DNA of 64,000 bases from Temnothorax longispinosus. Its lineage: Eukaryota; Arthropoda; Insecta; Hymenoptera; Formicidae. How positions within the stretch are numbered: position 1 is the first letter of the stretch; the number at the start of each line of letters is the position of its first letter. A model generated the notes under the pieces. That model saw only the letters and a program-made list of their open reading frames with translations. It made no database searches and was not told where the DNA came from. Positions 25,322-37,464 of this stretch are shown here, in pieces. The stretch lies in NCBI RefSeq assembly GCF_030848805.1, contig NC_092359.1:13635091-13699090 (forward strand), read 5' to 3'. The position numbers and the translations under genes are program-made.

Positions 25322-27419
25322 AAACGCGTACGTACGCAACCTGCTCGAGCAGGCCGCAACGATTTGATTTAGCGATCTTTTATTACTGCCGATATTGATC
25401 ACCGTGACCGTCAGCCAAAACGCGGGCCTTTTGTCGACGTGTCCGTTGCGAATTCCTCTTTGTGATACTCTCTCGCGAAATCGCTGCCGCAAAATGCGTC
25501 CGGGTACGACGCTTCTGCCTCAAATTTGAGCGTCCATAAATCTTGGACCGGTAATGTCGCGGCAAAGTGAAAAAGTGGCAATTAAATTTAAAACTTATTA
25601 ACGTGCTAAATTGAAGTATTTTACGAAAATTGCACATGTTATATATGTAGATCTGTACATGCATACATTTAACTACTTTGTGAGTTTGACCTATTTTGGA
25701 ATTTTTTGGAGTTAATCTAAATAAATAAGCTATAAACAATCCGTGTGCTACTTTTATAATTAAAGACTTAAAATAGGATGTCAATGCAAAAGGGAAGGAA
25801 ATATTTCAGCAAACGTCAGCTACCTTATAATAATATTCATTTACTTCGTAAAATTTGGGACAGCATAAGCCAGCGCATTAAGATAATTGCCGGACAACCG
25901 AATCACGAATAATAATTCAGCGACGCATCTCGTGGCCGGACGCGTTTTTGCGTTTCAGCCATATTGGTCGTTATCATTTCGCAATTACTCGTTATTAATG
26001 TCAGCCATTTCGCGGCGGCATGGCGGCAGTACAAGTTATTACATCGTGTTATTCGATGAATTACATCATGAATCAAGGAGCCGGGCGGGGACAGACGGAC
26101 GCGGAAAAAGTCGAGCGAGAAATTATTTTGCGGAAAACCGCGGCGAATTGTAGCATGCGAACAATCCGCGTCATTATAAGAATATTAGCTGTGCGTTTCA
26201 TTTACGTACTCGCCTTTCTTTCATGATTTATGAGGGGACGAGTATCGTTGATAAAACGTCGTAAAATAATAATCCAGTTGACGTCAAGTCAGAATGGAGC
26301 CAATTCTGTTTCTCTTTAATCTGATTTTATAACGGGTACAAGAGACGATTGCACGTAAGATTAAAATTAAATTGGCAAAATTTATTAATCTTTGTAACAC
26401 ACACACGACACGACGCAACGCGACGTGAAATGCGAACGCCGACCTCAGCGCGTAGTAATTGAGCGTTAAAATCTGCGCATGAAGCGCAGCGCGTTTCGCA
26501 TTGAAATTTCCGGTCGATTTTTTTTGTCCCTGAAAACAAACGCGCACGCACCGTTCATATCCGGACTGAAACAATTGTTCGCAACGTCGGCGGAGACCAG
26601 GGAGGCATGCAATTGCGACCGATGTCGGCTGCCGATAACGGGCGATCCGCACACGTGAGGTCACGTGGACTGGGTCCATTAAACGTCCCGCAAAGCGTTA
26701 TCTGTGCGTCCGCGCGCCGCTAATGTCAGGCAGATTAAGACGAAAAGGGAGTAAAAAGAAACGGACATTATGGCGGCGCTAATAAAGTTCGGCTCACGCA
26801 ACGGTAAAATTCTTCGCGAGGGAAATGCGTATCGTCCCACGAAATCAGGATAACAAGACTATGGTTGCGTTTCGATATTCACTGCCAGTACTGAAAATCT
26901 ATAGTCCACGTCACGCAGCCTATGTCAGATTAATTAAAAGTATATTTGTGCAGGAGTGATATTTTCGAAAGTATCGAAAATTAAAAAGCGTTTCATTAAA
27001 ATCCAACGAGATAAAACTCAAATAATAATTTACCACGTTATGATTGCGCTCCTTCTTCCTCTCCTTCTTTTTCTTCTTCTTGTTCGAAGGAAGAATTGCG
27101 CGTCGATACACGGTTAAAATTTGTGGGCAATGAATTTACGCGCGAGTTAACATAACATCAGGATTCACATTGCTGCGCTCGCTGCAAGTCCAAACGAGCA
27201 ATTTGAATACGTATCAATTAAATTTCCGGCGGTGAGGATGTACATGCGCCCGTTGAAAATTCGCAAATCACAGATCGTATCAGCGAATACTACTTGATAT
27301 TCAAATTCAACTGGTGCCGTGTCAGGAAGACGTAATAATCCGTCCGGAGGCGGATCGGCCGAACGGTTTCCAGGATGACTCGGTCGAGAAGCTCCAGGAG
27401 CGTATTTTTATCGTTGTCT

Positions 27420-27485
27420 CCTTTCTTTCCGTCTCTCTCATCATCCTCTTCTCTCTCGCGCTCTCTCTCTTTCTCTCTCTTTCCT
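27420..27485 (+). repeat. (CT)n-rich pyrimidine tract
   Basis: An imperfect CT run is interrupted by CATCATC and GCG; the densest part is about 27450-27482. Confidence 0.85.
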
Positions 27486-27956
27486 CCGAAATTCCCGTGG
27501 CGCGACCATTCGTCATGCTTAAGTATACTAATGCAAGCGTAACGTATTAATAAACCGGGCCCGCTCGACCGCGGCCATAAATTCCTGCGAGGCGCGGGGC
27601 CCGGCATCGTACATACTCCGCGTATGTGCGAGTGTATATATCCACATACTTATGCTAATGACAGCCGAGGAAGAGAAAGGTGTAAGCCTTTTTCCCACCT
27701 GCTGCCCTCCTACGGCGTCCAGAACGTATAGGGCAGCCTCTCCTCTCTTTCTCTGGTCACCGAACAACGGCTCATTTCTTTTCCCTGACTTGCGAAACGA
27801 CCTTTCGACACGGCCGATACAGACATCTTAATTAACACGTGGACACAAGGGACAAACTTGAATACAATTCATATTATTCGTTAATAATGTCAGGTACTTG
27901 GCTGGATATTCAACTTTTGTTTGACAAAACCAAGGTCGTGATGGATGGTTAACTCT

Positions 27957-28057
27957 AGGCCTGTTTGTTTTAGCTGAACTTCTTGCTCTGTTTCTCTCCA
28001 ACATGAAAAAAAAAGAGGAAAGATAAACCGTGCAAGAAGTTCAGAACAAATAGGTCT
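27957..28057. mobile_element. Palindromic MITE, copy 1 of 2
   Basis: The left arm AGGCCTGTTTGTTTTAGCTG with AACTTCTTGC is inverted at the right end, GCAAGAAGTTC then AGAACAAATAGGTCT. The right arm has lost the AGCTAA-like segment that copy 2 keeps. The centre holds CTCTCCAACATGAAAA and AAAGAGGAAAGAT. A second copy lies at 62173-62298, which shows this is a dispersed family. Confidence 0.85.
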
Positions 28058-30677
28058 TCTGTTACGGATTAACTTGTAACTGACCTGAAGAGCGCAAAGA
28101 TTTTACTAGTCATAAATACCGAAAGTCTACCGTTGGTCGCCGAACCAACGAGTTCGATGATATAACTTGACTTAAAATATGAAGGCGTTCATGAATTAAA
28201 CTTTGAAGGTATGCACAGTCGAGAAATCTTATATATATTTCATTTAATTTTCAGCGGACTCTGCTTTAATAGAATTTTAATTCGACAGTTCTTTATACGG
28301 ATGCTTATAATCTCAAGTATTAAGACGTGTCTAAATGTCAAGCCGTTGATTTCTCTGTTTCCTCTGCCTAAGCCTTGACGTTTATTCGTGTAAAATATAT
28401 ACGATGTGTTATTTCGATTAAACCGTTAGCGCTCGAATAAGTTCGAGTTTAGTGTCGAGTACGGGATGAGAGTACGCGCGCTTTCGCATTTCGATTCGCC
28501 AGTCATTCGTTACCATTTCGGGCGATTATTCTAGTCTCGAAATCAATAAAGTACACGAAGTGGCACGGCGGAATTCGCCGTACAGCACTGAACGCCGTTC
28601 GCTAGGGCTTACCAGGGCCCGCGTACAGAAGTGATAATTTCGTGATTGAATATATCGAAGAAGCCCCATGCTGGGTCGAACCCGTCCGGGGCGTCCGGGC
28701 CCCATAAGCGCGAGCACGGCTCGCTACATGCATATATCCGAGACGCGGTTCGGGTCCGGCGGTGGTAAGGCATACATACATTATAACGCCATTAAAATAC
28801 CCCGAGCGAAACCTCGTGCGACTTGAACCCTTATTTTACGTCCCGCAGCCCCGGCGTCGTGCTGCACGTCGTTAAACGCTGCGAGGATGTTTCGTCGATT
28901 TCTTTTCACAATTGTGCGATTGGCTCTCGGAATCCCGTACACGGACTGGAAAGTTTTGCACATGGACCAGACAACAACATATTCTGAGATAAAAGAAATT
29001 CGTTACGCTTATTATGCGTACAAACTTATTATATTATCTTGGTATAATCCGTATAATTATATTAATCCCAGCACAATACGTTTAAATATATGAAATCTGT
29101 TGAACGTGTATTGTTGCTCAGTCGGAAATAAAGAACACAATTAAAGTAGAAAGTATGAAAGAAAAACGAAGAATCCCATGTTTCACATATGTCTGTTTCC
29201 ACCATGTGATTTCCTTTCTAAGGATTCCAAAAACATGTTCGAGACAGTTGGACGCATCTTTCACATGGCAGGAGGCTGAAAGCGCGTGGCCAAGGCCCCT
29301 TTTACTTTCCGCGCGAAGCGTCATTAGATTCCTCTTAGAGCGCAATATCTCATATCGCTGTTCCCGCTGCGTGGATTCCCTCATACGAGGTGATAAGTAT
29401 CGCCGCGATACATCACCTAAACAAACAGCTCATGCGGAGGACCGATGGCGTCGGGGTAGTGAGACAAGAAAGTGAGACAAGCGGGTCTCGGTGAGAGGCG
29501 AAGAGAGGTTGGCGGGCAACGAGGGACCGACGCGGTTCTATCCTGGCCTGGCATTCGGTGGGCCCCATAGCCGAGAGAGACATCCATCGCTACCGCGGGG
29601 GGTCCGCGAAGTAATTGTCTGCCGAGCACCAGCCAATCCGGCGTGCTTGTGGCTTTCGACCCTTTTATTAACACCAAACCAAATTCTGACCAGTGGCTCT
29701 CACTAGATCTCTCTCTATTATACAAAAATAACATTATATTCTTTAAACACAATCAAAGCGACCAAGTACCGTCTACTCATGAATTTTATAACGTGAGTTT
29801 CGGAAACTTCCAATTAATAAGATGAGTATCTTTATTATTATGTTTTCTCGAATATTTCAACATCAATCGTAATGTACATCTCTTGTGTACAAGTTTAAGT
29901 AGTTTCTGATGTTCAGTATAATAGGCTATTTTTTTCATTGCCTTACAAGAACGAATTGTATTTGATATTATAATCCAAATATCATACAAATGCAAATGTA
30001 ATGTTTTTTTTGTAACGAATAAACGCATTACAATTTAATAAATATATTTTTTGTCTACGTATATTATATTTAATATATAATGATTATATATCAAAGGCAA
30101 ACTAAACCACTAACAGAACAGTTTATCTTGTCGCATAAACAATTCAGCAGATAATTGTGACTACAGTGCAGTCACAAAAAGAAATCGTGACGAAGGTAAA
30201 GAATTAACGGAGAACTTCTGCTGTATGTAATGCTGTAAGCCTAATCTTCGAATAAAGAATCATGTTTGAGATCCCAAAGGAATCGGAATTATTCCCAAGA
30301 TAAAACCAAGATAAAATAGATAGTATATCGATTGTGCATTTTTTCACGTTTTACTTTGTAAGATTAATAGTTGTAAGTTATAATAATGCAAGAAGATTAA
30401 TGTATTTTTAAAGCCTAAATATACAATAGGTGTACTTTTGCTGATTTATTCAATAATTATTGCTGCGTAATCGTTATCGATGAGCTTGTTAACAGCGCGG
30501 TTGTATTCATGCGAGCGGCTACTATAATTTCAAATCAACGGTAATGTGAATTTAATCGAATGTCCGTTGTCGTCGTTGTTGTCATGTTTGTTATTTATTC
30601 TCTCATTAGATAAGCATCATTCTCGTTGTTCTTATTGAATTATAAATGCATATTAAAGTCAACAATAGTTATATATA
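28058..30677. other. Gene-free stretch
   Basis: GC-rich around 28530-28900 and 29280-29660, AT-rich from about 29700. A short perfect stem, TGTGACT / AGTCACA, lies near 30158-30178. A TTCGA word near 28686 is not part of a foldable tRNA. No repeat or exon is recognised. Confidence 0.5.
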
Positions 30678-31224
30678 GGGTAACTCGGGGGAATATGCCA
30701 CACTTAAGAAAAACAATTTTTTTCCTATTTCTCTTTCTTTTTGAGGTATCTTTGCATACTGGTCTTCTTTTTCCTTCTTTTATCTGTTATTTATATATAG
30801 TTTTAATGTAATATTTTGATTCTTTACTACAATATTAAAAAGAAAGAAATACAAAAGTGTTGCAAAAGTGGCATATTACCCCCATGTGGGGGTATATAAT
30901 ATGCCACATATACAAAAATGTATAGTAATTTAACTTTAGAAGGGAATTCTTGTCTAAAAACATGTAAAAGAATATTTTTATTACAATTTCAATAAAACAC
31001 TAAAAAAATTCTAAAAAGCACGTTGTCATACTTGTCATACTGTACTTACCCCATAAAAACTATAATATTATACTGACAGGAAGTAAGTAAAACTTGGGCA
31101 AAACGTCAGATATAATATTTTTAACAATTTCACAGTATTTACAGTATTTACGCTCCTAGCCGTAGCTTTGTTAAACATAACGAGTGGCATATTCCCCACA
31201 CTAGCATATTCCCCCTAGTTACCC
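30678..31224. mobile_element. GGGTA-type DNA element D, 547 bp, TA duplication
   Basis: The left end GGGTAACTCGGGGGAATATG (continuing CCAC) is inverted at the right end, AGCATATTCCCCCTAGTTAC then CC. TA lies on both sides (30676-30677 and 31225-31226). An internal inverted motif pair lies at 30869-30884 and 30886-30907. The right end carries the motif twice, at 31184 and 31201, a spacing of 17 bp. No transposase frame is present. The layout matches elements A and C, but the motif is its own. Confidence 0.85.
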
Positions 31225-32049
31225 TAATAGTTTTATGCAGGCTATAGTTTTATTGACAATAATTTTTCTGTAATATATTTGGTTCGCACTTATATTTGAT
31301 CGAAATTAATTAATTTATTAAGATTATTCCGCAAAAAATTTCTTGCAAAATTGATTAAGCAGCTATAGTTATTGAAAACAACTTGTAATATAATTAACTG
31401 TATAATGTCTTAAAAAGTTTGTAAATTCTAAATAAGATTGATTAAATATAATGCTAAAAAATGTTTGCATGTTTTTACAGGGATAAAATAAAATTAGAGA
31501 ATTGTATATGCAATATGAAAGTCACACTAAAATGAAAATCTTGCAGAGGAAAAATTCGCAGGTAACGAATTTGAGCACCAGCGAGACCGAAGGCGCCCCG
31601 AAGACTATCATCGCGTACGCGATTTAACGCGGACAAATAATATTGTAAGGCCTTGCTAACACCATGGAATATTACCATAAGACATACGTCCGGTCAACTT
31701 CCACAGGTTTTATAACGTTCACGGCCCGATATTTATGCATTTATGTATTCACGCGTGTGCTGCAACGGTGCCCCCGCCGAGTATTGGTATTTATACGTTT
31801 TATGGTGTCCACAGAAAGGGAGAGGAGAGAATCTGTGGCAAGTATATATGCGTATACACCTATACAGCCGGGGCCTTGTGCTCGCAATTGCCCGCGAGGC
31901 GATCAGAGCCTACTGGCCCCCACAATTAAGCCGCCATTATGCGCCATAACCAATGCGTAAAAAAACTTATTACTCGAGATTTATGAAATCCGTCTGGTAT
32001 TAACGAGGGTGATTTTTACGGGCAACCTTGCTGAATTCCGGACAACGAA

Positions 32050-32062
32050 CCCCCCCCCCCCC
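32050..32062 (+). repeat. Poly-C run of 13
   Basis: Thirteen uninterrupted C residues precede GGCGGCCG. The length of such a run is prone to sequencing error. Confidence 0.9.
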
Positions 32063-34787
32063 GGCGGCCGTGATTCGCGCGTAACCCTTCTTTTAAGAAA
32101 CCACTCTGCACCCCCGCGAAGAAAAGATCTCCAGTTGAGTGCACCATGCGCATCATACGGCGCTCGCATGGTTTACTTTGTGAAGGCGTAATTGCATGAT
32201 TTAAGAGCGACGTTCTGTTGGTTCGAATTTCTTGCTTGCCAGTTAGTAGATTAATCACGCGAAGTTAATCCTTGCGTTTATCCATACGATCTTGCGAAAA
32301 AGAGAGTTACGACTCTCACGCGCGTTCTTCGAAATATCGTGCAATAACTTAATTATATAGTTTCTTAAAGCGCGCGCGTTTTAAAGTTGTTGAAATCCAT
32401 TTGCGCTTTTCTTACTTTCACTCGCCCGATCCCTTAAGAAAACTGACAGATCTTATTAAAAAATAATTAGTTTTTAAGACATATAATTCATAAAATATCC
32501 ATAAGGTGAAAGGGTTAATGATAATACTGGAATAAATATGTAATATGATAATATATACGAAATTTAATCTCAAGAGAGAGTTATAAGCACGTCTGTTTTT
32601 TTCTTTCAGATTACGCAACATCCAAGAAATAAGTGTCAACGAGTTTCGCGAGACGTGTAATAGAGATGTTAATTTATCCAACTAAGTAAGTAGTTTTCTA
32701 CCATTAACAAATATTTGATCGTCTAATTTCCTCTCTCACATTTTGCTCTGATAGATGAAGAGTGTGCATACCCGATTTGGCACATCAATCATCGTTCATA
32801 AACTCTCGGAATACCGTTAACTCGTTCCTACTTTGTTGGACTTCATTAGGAAGGTTAATTCAGTTTGATATGTGTGACCTTTCGTCGCGATGCATATTAA
32901 GTCTTTTAAGCATGCTGACACGAGAAAAATTAAACGTCGAATTATTTCGTTTCAAAAAAATGATTAGTCGCCCAATCGGCAAATGCCGAATGCGCGGTAT
33001 CGCCATATGCTTATTAATTTTTAAAGTCGAAAATGATTAATGTACCACGCGGCTGAAACGTTTTTCTCACGTATTTACGATGTTCTTTGGGATTATATCA
33101 TGTGATTGTAATCAATATTCTTTCCCATAAATAAAACTACCAACGATATCAGACATTCGAATCTTTTTTTCTCCGAAAATTACGTCTTTAGGCTAGTGGA
33201 CTATATATTTCTCATGTTATCCTGAGATATTTTAAAACAATTTGTCACGAGATTACTTACTACCATCTTTCCAGCTCTTAGCCAGGTTAATAATACAATA
33301 TCTCAACGACTGGATACACATTTCGGCAGTCTCTACGGCTGCTGCCACGAAGCAATGATCGATCGTTAACGAGGGTCATTCTCGCCACGTCAGAACGTGC
33401 CACGAAACGGATGTCATCCTCAGACGCGCCGTAAATCGTCGTAAATCAATTACCCGGATACACCAGCCGCAAAGACAATAACGCCGGATTGCGACGAATA
33501 ATCTCTCGATGTCGGTCCTATGTAAACATATTCTCTACGTACTTTGTCATTAAGTACGTAGAGTACCCGGAATAATAATTGTTGTGTAATCGAATTAGAG
33601 ATTACGATAGTTTCAACGGAACCGCAAAGTCACGTTTTAACAACGGAATTTTTGCAAAAAATGTATGAAGTATATCTGCAAATAAAGAATTGAAGAGAGA
33701 AGACAGTTTTTTCTTCCTCGCATGGCTATATTAATAATCAAAATCCCTTGGAAAAGCCTTTAAATAAAAAAAAGATTCCCCAATATCCTGTGGGAAATTT
33801 TAATTTTTAATAAAAAAACAGCGATTTTTTTAAATGTCATGGAGAAATTTTAGTATGGGCAGTATTAGTATAACACAAATATTCAATAATCGTGTTAATC
33901 CTTACGATTTTCAAATTTTGTATTAACCGATTATATTTGGACATAAGTTTCGTATGAGAAACAGAAAATACTGTTTTTTAACAATGAGACGTATTTAATA
34001 AATGAAAGATACCAGATATATGTTAGAATTAAATATTGACATTAGTACACTGAATATTATTTATACCAATCAACTATCGATGAGATAGGGCATCAAGGTT
34101 CGTTTAAGAAAATCGAAGATTTAATCAATATGTAATATCGCTGAAGAGAGAGAAAGAGAGAGAGCGCGTGCGGGCCCATCCTCGGAGTCGATGAAAGAGG
34201 AGCCAGACTATATCACGACGTAAAGACGATTAACTTCGCATCGATTTCATTGTATTAACTCGTCTCGGACGCAATCCTAAACCGGTTTAGACCAGCTGGC
34301 GTACGAATGCCTGCACCGGTCATGGCACCTCGGCTAATTGAACCGGTCGGGGATTAGTTAGCGCGTACGCACGACCTCTAAATATTTTGGCATTAACGAC
34401 GAATAAATCACCGCAGCTCGGTCGTGTATCCCGCAGCACGAATAAATCCTGCATGGAATTAGCCGAGCATTAGGCACCTCGTTACAGTGGTCAAACGCAA
34501 CCAGTGCGATCGAGTGTCCGTGCGTGCGGCTAACATCACACGCGTGCACTCGTATAAATTATTATGTCGAGAGATTTAAATACGGGTTCCTTCAGGCTAC
34601 TTTATCACGGCATCGTCAATTTAACCGATTTTCGGATTATAAACCGACGAGCACAATAATAAGCTATACGTCGTAACATCCAAAGTTCTGTTAACGCTAC
34701 GGTTAATGATATACGACCAAGAATGACAAGAGATCCGAAATAAAAGATAAATAAAATGAAAAAGATATCTTCCACACAATCATTGCT

Positions 34788-34821
34788 CCTCTCTCCTCCT
34801 CTCTCTCTCTCTCTCCTCTCC
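34788..34821 (+). repeat. (CT)n tract
   Basis: A pyrimidine run with a pure CT core at about 34798-34814. Confidence 0.85.
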
Positions 34822-36957
34822 TGTCAATATATTTTTTTTTATGTTCCCAATATACAACTTTATCTTTTTTACATATCGATATTGGAGCTTGTTCTATGCC
34901 GTCAACACATCAGAATTATTTTTAATATAATATATTAGAGATATTATTACTTCAAAATATCAAGCATCTTTTTAATATAATTAACACGTAACTGAGATTT
35001 ATGTAAAAAATTTATTTACTTCGCAATAAAATATATTTGGATTTCATGTCATTTTATCTGCTTTCATGTTATATAATATATAAAGTTATTTATAAAAATA
35101 TAAATATTAATGGATATAGAATAGCAGATTACAATACAATTACAATTAATAATTATCTCAACACCTTTTTTAAATAAAATAAAATGAATTAATTAAAATA
35201 TCTTACATGATTCTACCGTTTTTTATATATATTATTTTTATTTTACATAAATAAATATAAAAAAAGATACATAAATATCCATAAATATTTCAATTTTTAT
35301 CTATAAGATATGAATACCTTGAAGAAATTTAAAATTTAAATTAAAGAACTTTATATGTTTTGCAAAAATGTCAGTATATTATTTTTATAATTTTATTTTA
35401 ATTCAGTTCCTTTTTTCGTTATTTTTCATTATATATTTATCTAAGCAATAAACTTTAAAATTTAATCAATTAATTATAATGTATCTGATAGTAGAAAAAA
35501 ATTGAGATATTTAAATAACACTCTTGATATGTCATATCTTTATGATGTTTTTTATGATTTTTCTTTCCTTCTGATCAATTTCAAGCAATTTGTATTATCT
35601 TGTTATTACTGTTTGTAATAATTCTGTGATTCATGGTGCATAATAAAGGCAACGCGATATGCCAGTGAATGACCGAATTGTGATTTAATAATAATAACAA
35701 TAAAGACAGAACAATAAGCTTATAGTGTTCATTTGTATAATGTGTATAATGAAGTTATATGTATATGCTCCAAAAATAAGTTAGTCCATTTAAGGCAATA
35801 GATCTATTATATGGAAATATTATCTGTAATACTATATTTATAATACCTTTGTAACTTAAATTTTAATATTGAACTCTAGTTATTTTATACAATATTATTT
35901 ATTTTATATAAATGTATCTGATATAATTTTCATAAGTCCATTGTCTCAGAATTGATATAAAAAATAATTTATTCACCAGTACGATGCGCAGCAGCGTTGT
36001 CACCGCATTGTAATGTTGATCTATAACATACAAGTATAACCAAATTATATAACACAGTGTACAAAATAAAATAAATATTTTATCAAATAATTATTTTTGA
36101 TGAGGTTAGTGGAGATTTTTGTATCTGCTTTCAATATCAACAAGTCTAAAAGTTGGATAATAGAGCTCGCTTTACATTACAAAAAAAAGAAGAAAATAAT
36201 TATTATACACATTGAATTGTTATTCGTCAATTAAATAGATGTAGTATAATAAAAAAGTTACATTATATCTTTTGTATATAAATTTGTACAAAATTCAATA
36301 ATTAAAAACATACTTATGTAACAAGAAAGAAATAAATAAATAATGAGGTACTCTATGGTTGCTCTGCCATAGCCTGATGCCTTCAAGCCTCCACCTTCTT
36401 TCAGATTTCGTCTTTGTACTCATACAACACTCATGAAAACACGGTATATACATTATCGATCTTTGCATGACGATTAACTCCCGACGTTAATCTCACGCAT
36501 CGCGCATTTTAGTCGTATATTTTTCATAATGGAAAAATAACGCGAAAACTATACGACTGCACTTGTAAGTTATGATCTGCTCGACATTCTCCGACGTCTC
36601 GCAAATTAGTTCAACAATTCACGAACAGTTTTTAACAAATAACCGCTGTACGATGTCGAGTTCATGCAATTGACAAATATTAAAATTCAAGATTAATTAT
36701 ATACAATTGCTAACTGGAAACGCATTGTGATATTGTCGGATTCAGAGTTGGTCCGTTCTGGAAATAATGAGCGAATCCATTTCGTGAATAAACGAAAATG
36801 AAACTGGCAATTTTTTATCCTGATGATATCGTGCAACATGCTGTTGATCGAACTAATTTTAATTAATTAAGGTACGATAAACTGGGATATAAAATCAAAA
36901 TTTGGTGAAAAATAATACAAGATTAATACGACAATCTTATAATATACAATCAAAGGT

Positions 36958-37464
36958 CAAACTAAATCGGTTCAGTTACGGTCTGAGCTGGATCTTGGTA
37001 GCTAAATTATTATATATTTTTTTGCGTATTACACATATCTTTTCCAACATTGGTAAAGTGCGCGCCGCGCCGACTAGATTTGTCAGACGTCGTTATAACA
37101 CAGTTCCCCTTGGAGTAAAATCCCCTCCCTCCCCGTAATTAAATCAATTCGATTTTAACCATCTAAATAACTGTAAAGAAATTATTGCGAGAAATATTAC
37201 CTCAGCTAGGGTTCGAACCTGGAATGAGGGAGGTTCTAGGTCGAACCCTGGCTGAGATAATATTTTTCGCAATAATTTTTTTACAGTTATTTAGATGGTT
37301 ATTTAGGGGATTTTACTTCAAGGAGAACTGCGTTATAAGTCTGACAAATCTAGTCAGCGCGCAGTTTACTAATGTTGCAAAAGATATGTGTAATACACAA
37401 AAAATATATATAATAATTTGGCTACCAAAGATCCAGCTCGGACCGTAAATGGCGATTTAGTTTG
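36958..37464. mobile_element. 507-bp palindrome with TTCGAACC centre
   Basis: CAAACTAAATCG at 36958 mirrors CGATTTAGTTTG ending at 37464. Pairing extends through GAGCTGGATCTTGGTAGC, GACTAGATTTGTCAGAC and ACCATCTAAATAACTGTAAA to the centre near 37211. The arms are about 250 bp with scattered mismatches and a few indels. The centre reads GCTAGGGTTCGAACCTGG, then TAGGTCGAACCCTGGC in reverse, so both arms carry a B-box/T-loop-like word. It is a foldback element or two opposed copies of one repeat. It is non-coding. Confidence 0.75.

Larger units (their letters stand above)
20617..27956. other. Gene-free stretch with GC-rich blocks and simple repeats
   Basis: AT-rich DNA (20620-21240) gives way to GC-rich blocks at about 21350-21700, 21990-22700, 22950-23500, 24840-25520, 25900-26900 and 27180-27800. 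Some show CATTA- and TTAATTA-type words of the kind seen in insect regulatory DNA, but no element can be named. Simple tracts are listed separately. A 162-codon ATG frame at 21236-21724 has no recognisable domain and is not called. Confidence 0.45.
31225..36957. other. Gene-free stretch, partly very AT-rich
   Basis: GC-rich at about 31540-32400 and 33290-33480, then strongly AT-rich from about 34920 to 36340. A perfect 11-bp hairpin, CTCTACGTACT / AGTACGTAGAG, lies at 33533-33563 with a 9-nt loop. A GA-rich run lies at 34143-34164. No exon or intact element is recognised. Confidence 0.5.

Noticed and set aside
28670..28700. GGGTTCGACCC word on the minus strand suggesting a tRNA T arm
   Set aside because: The flanking bases do not form a T stem and no A box or cloverleaf can be drawn.
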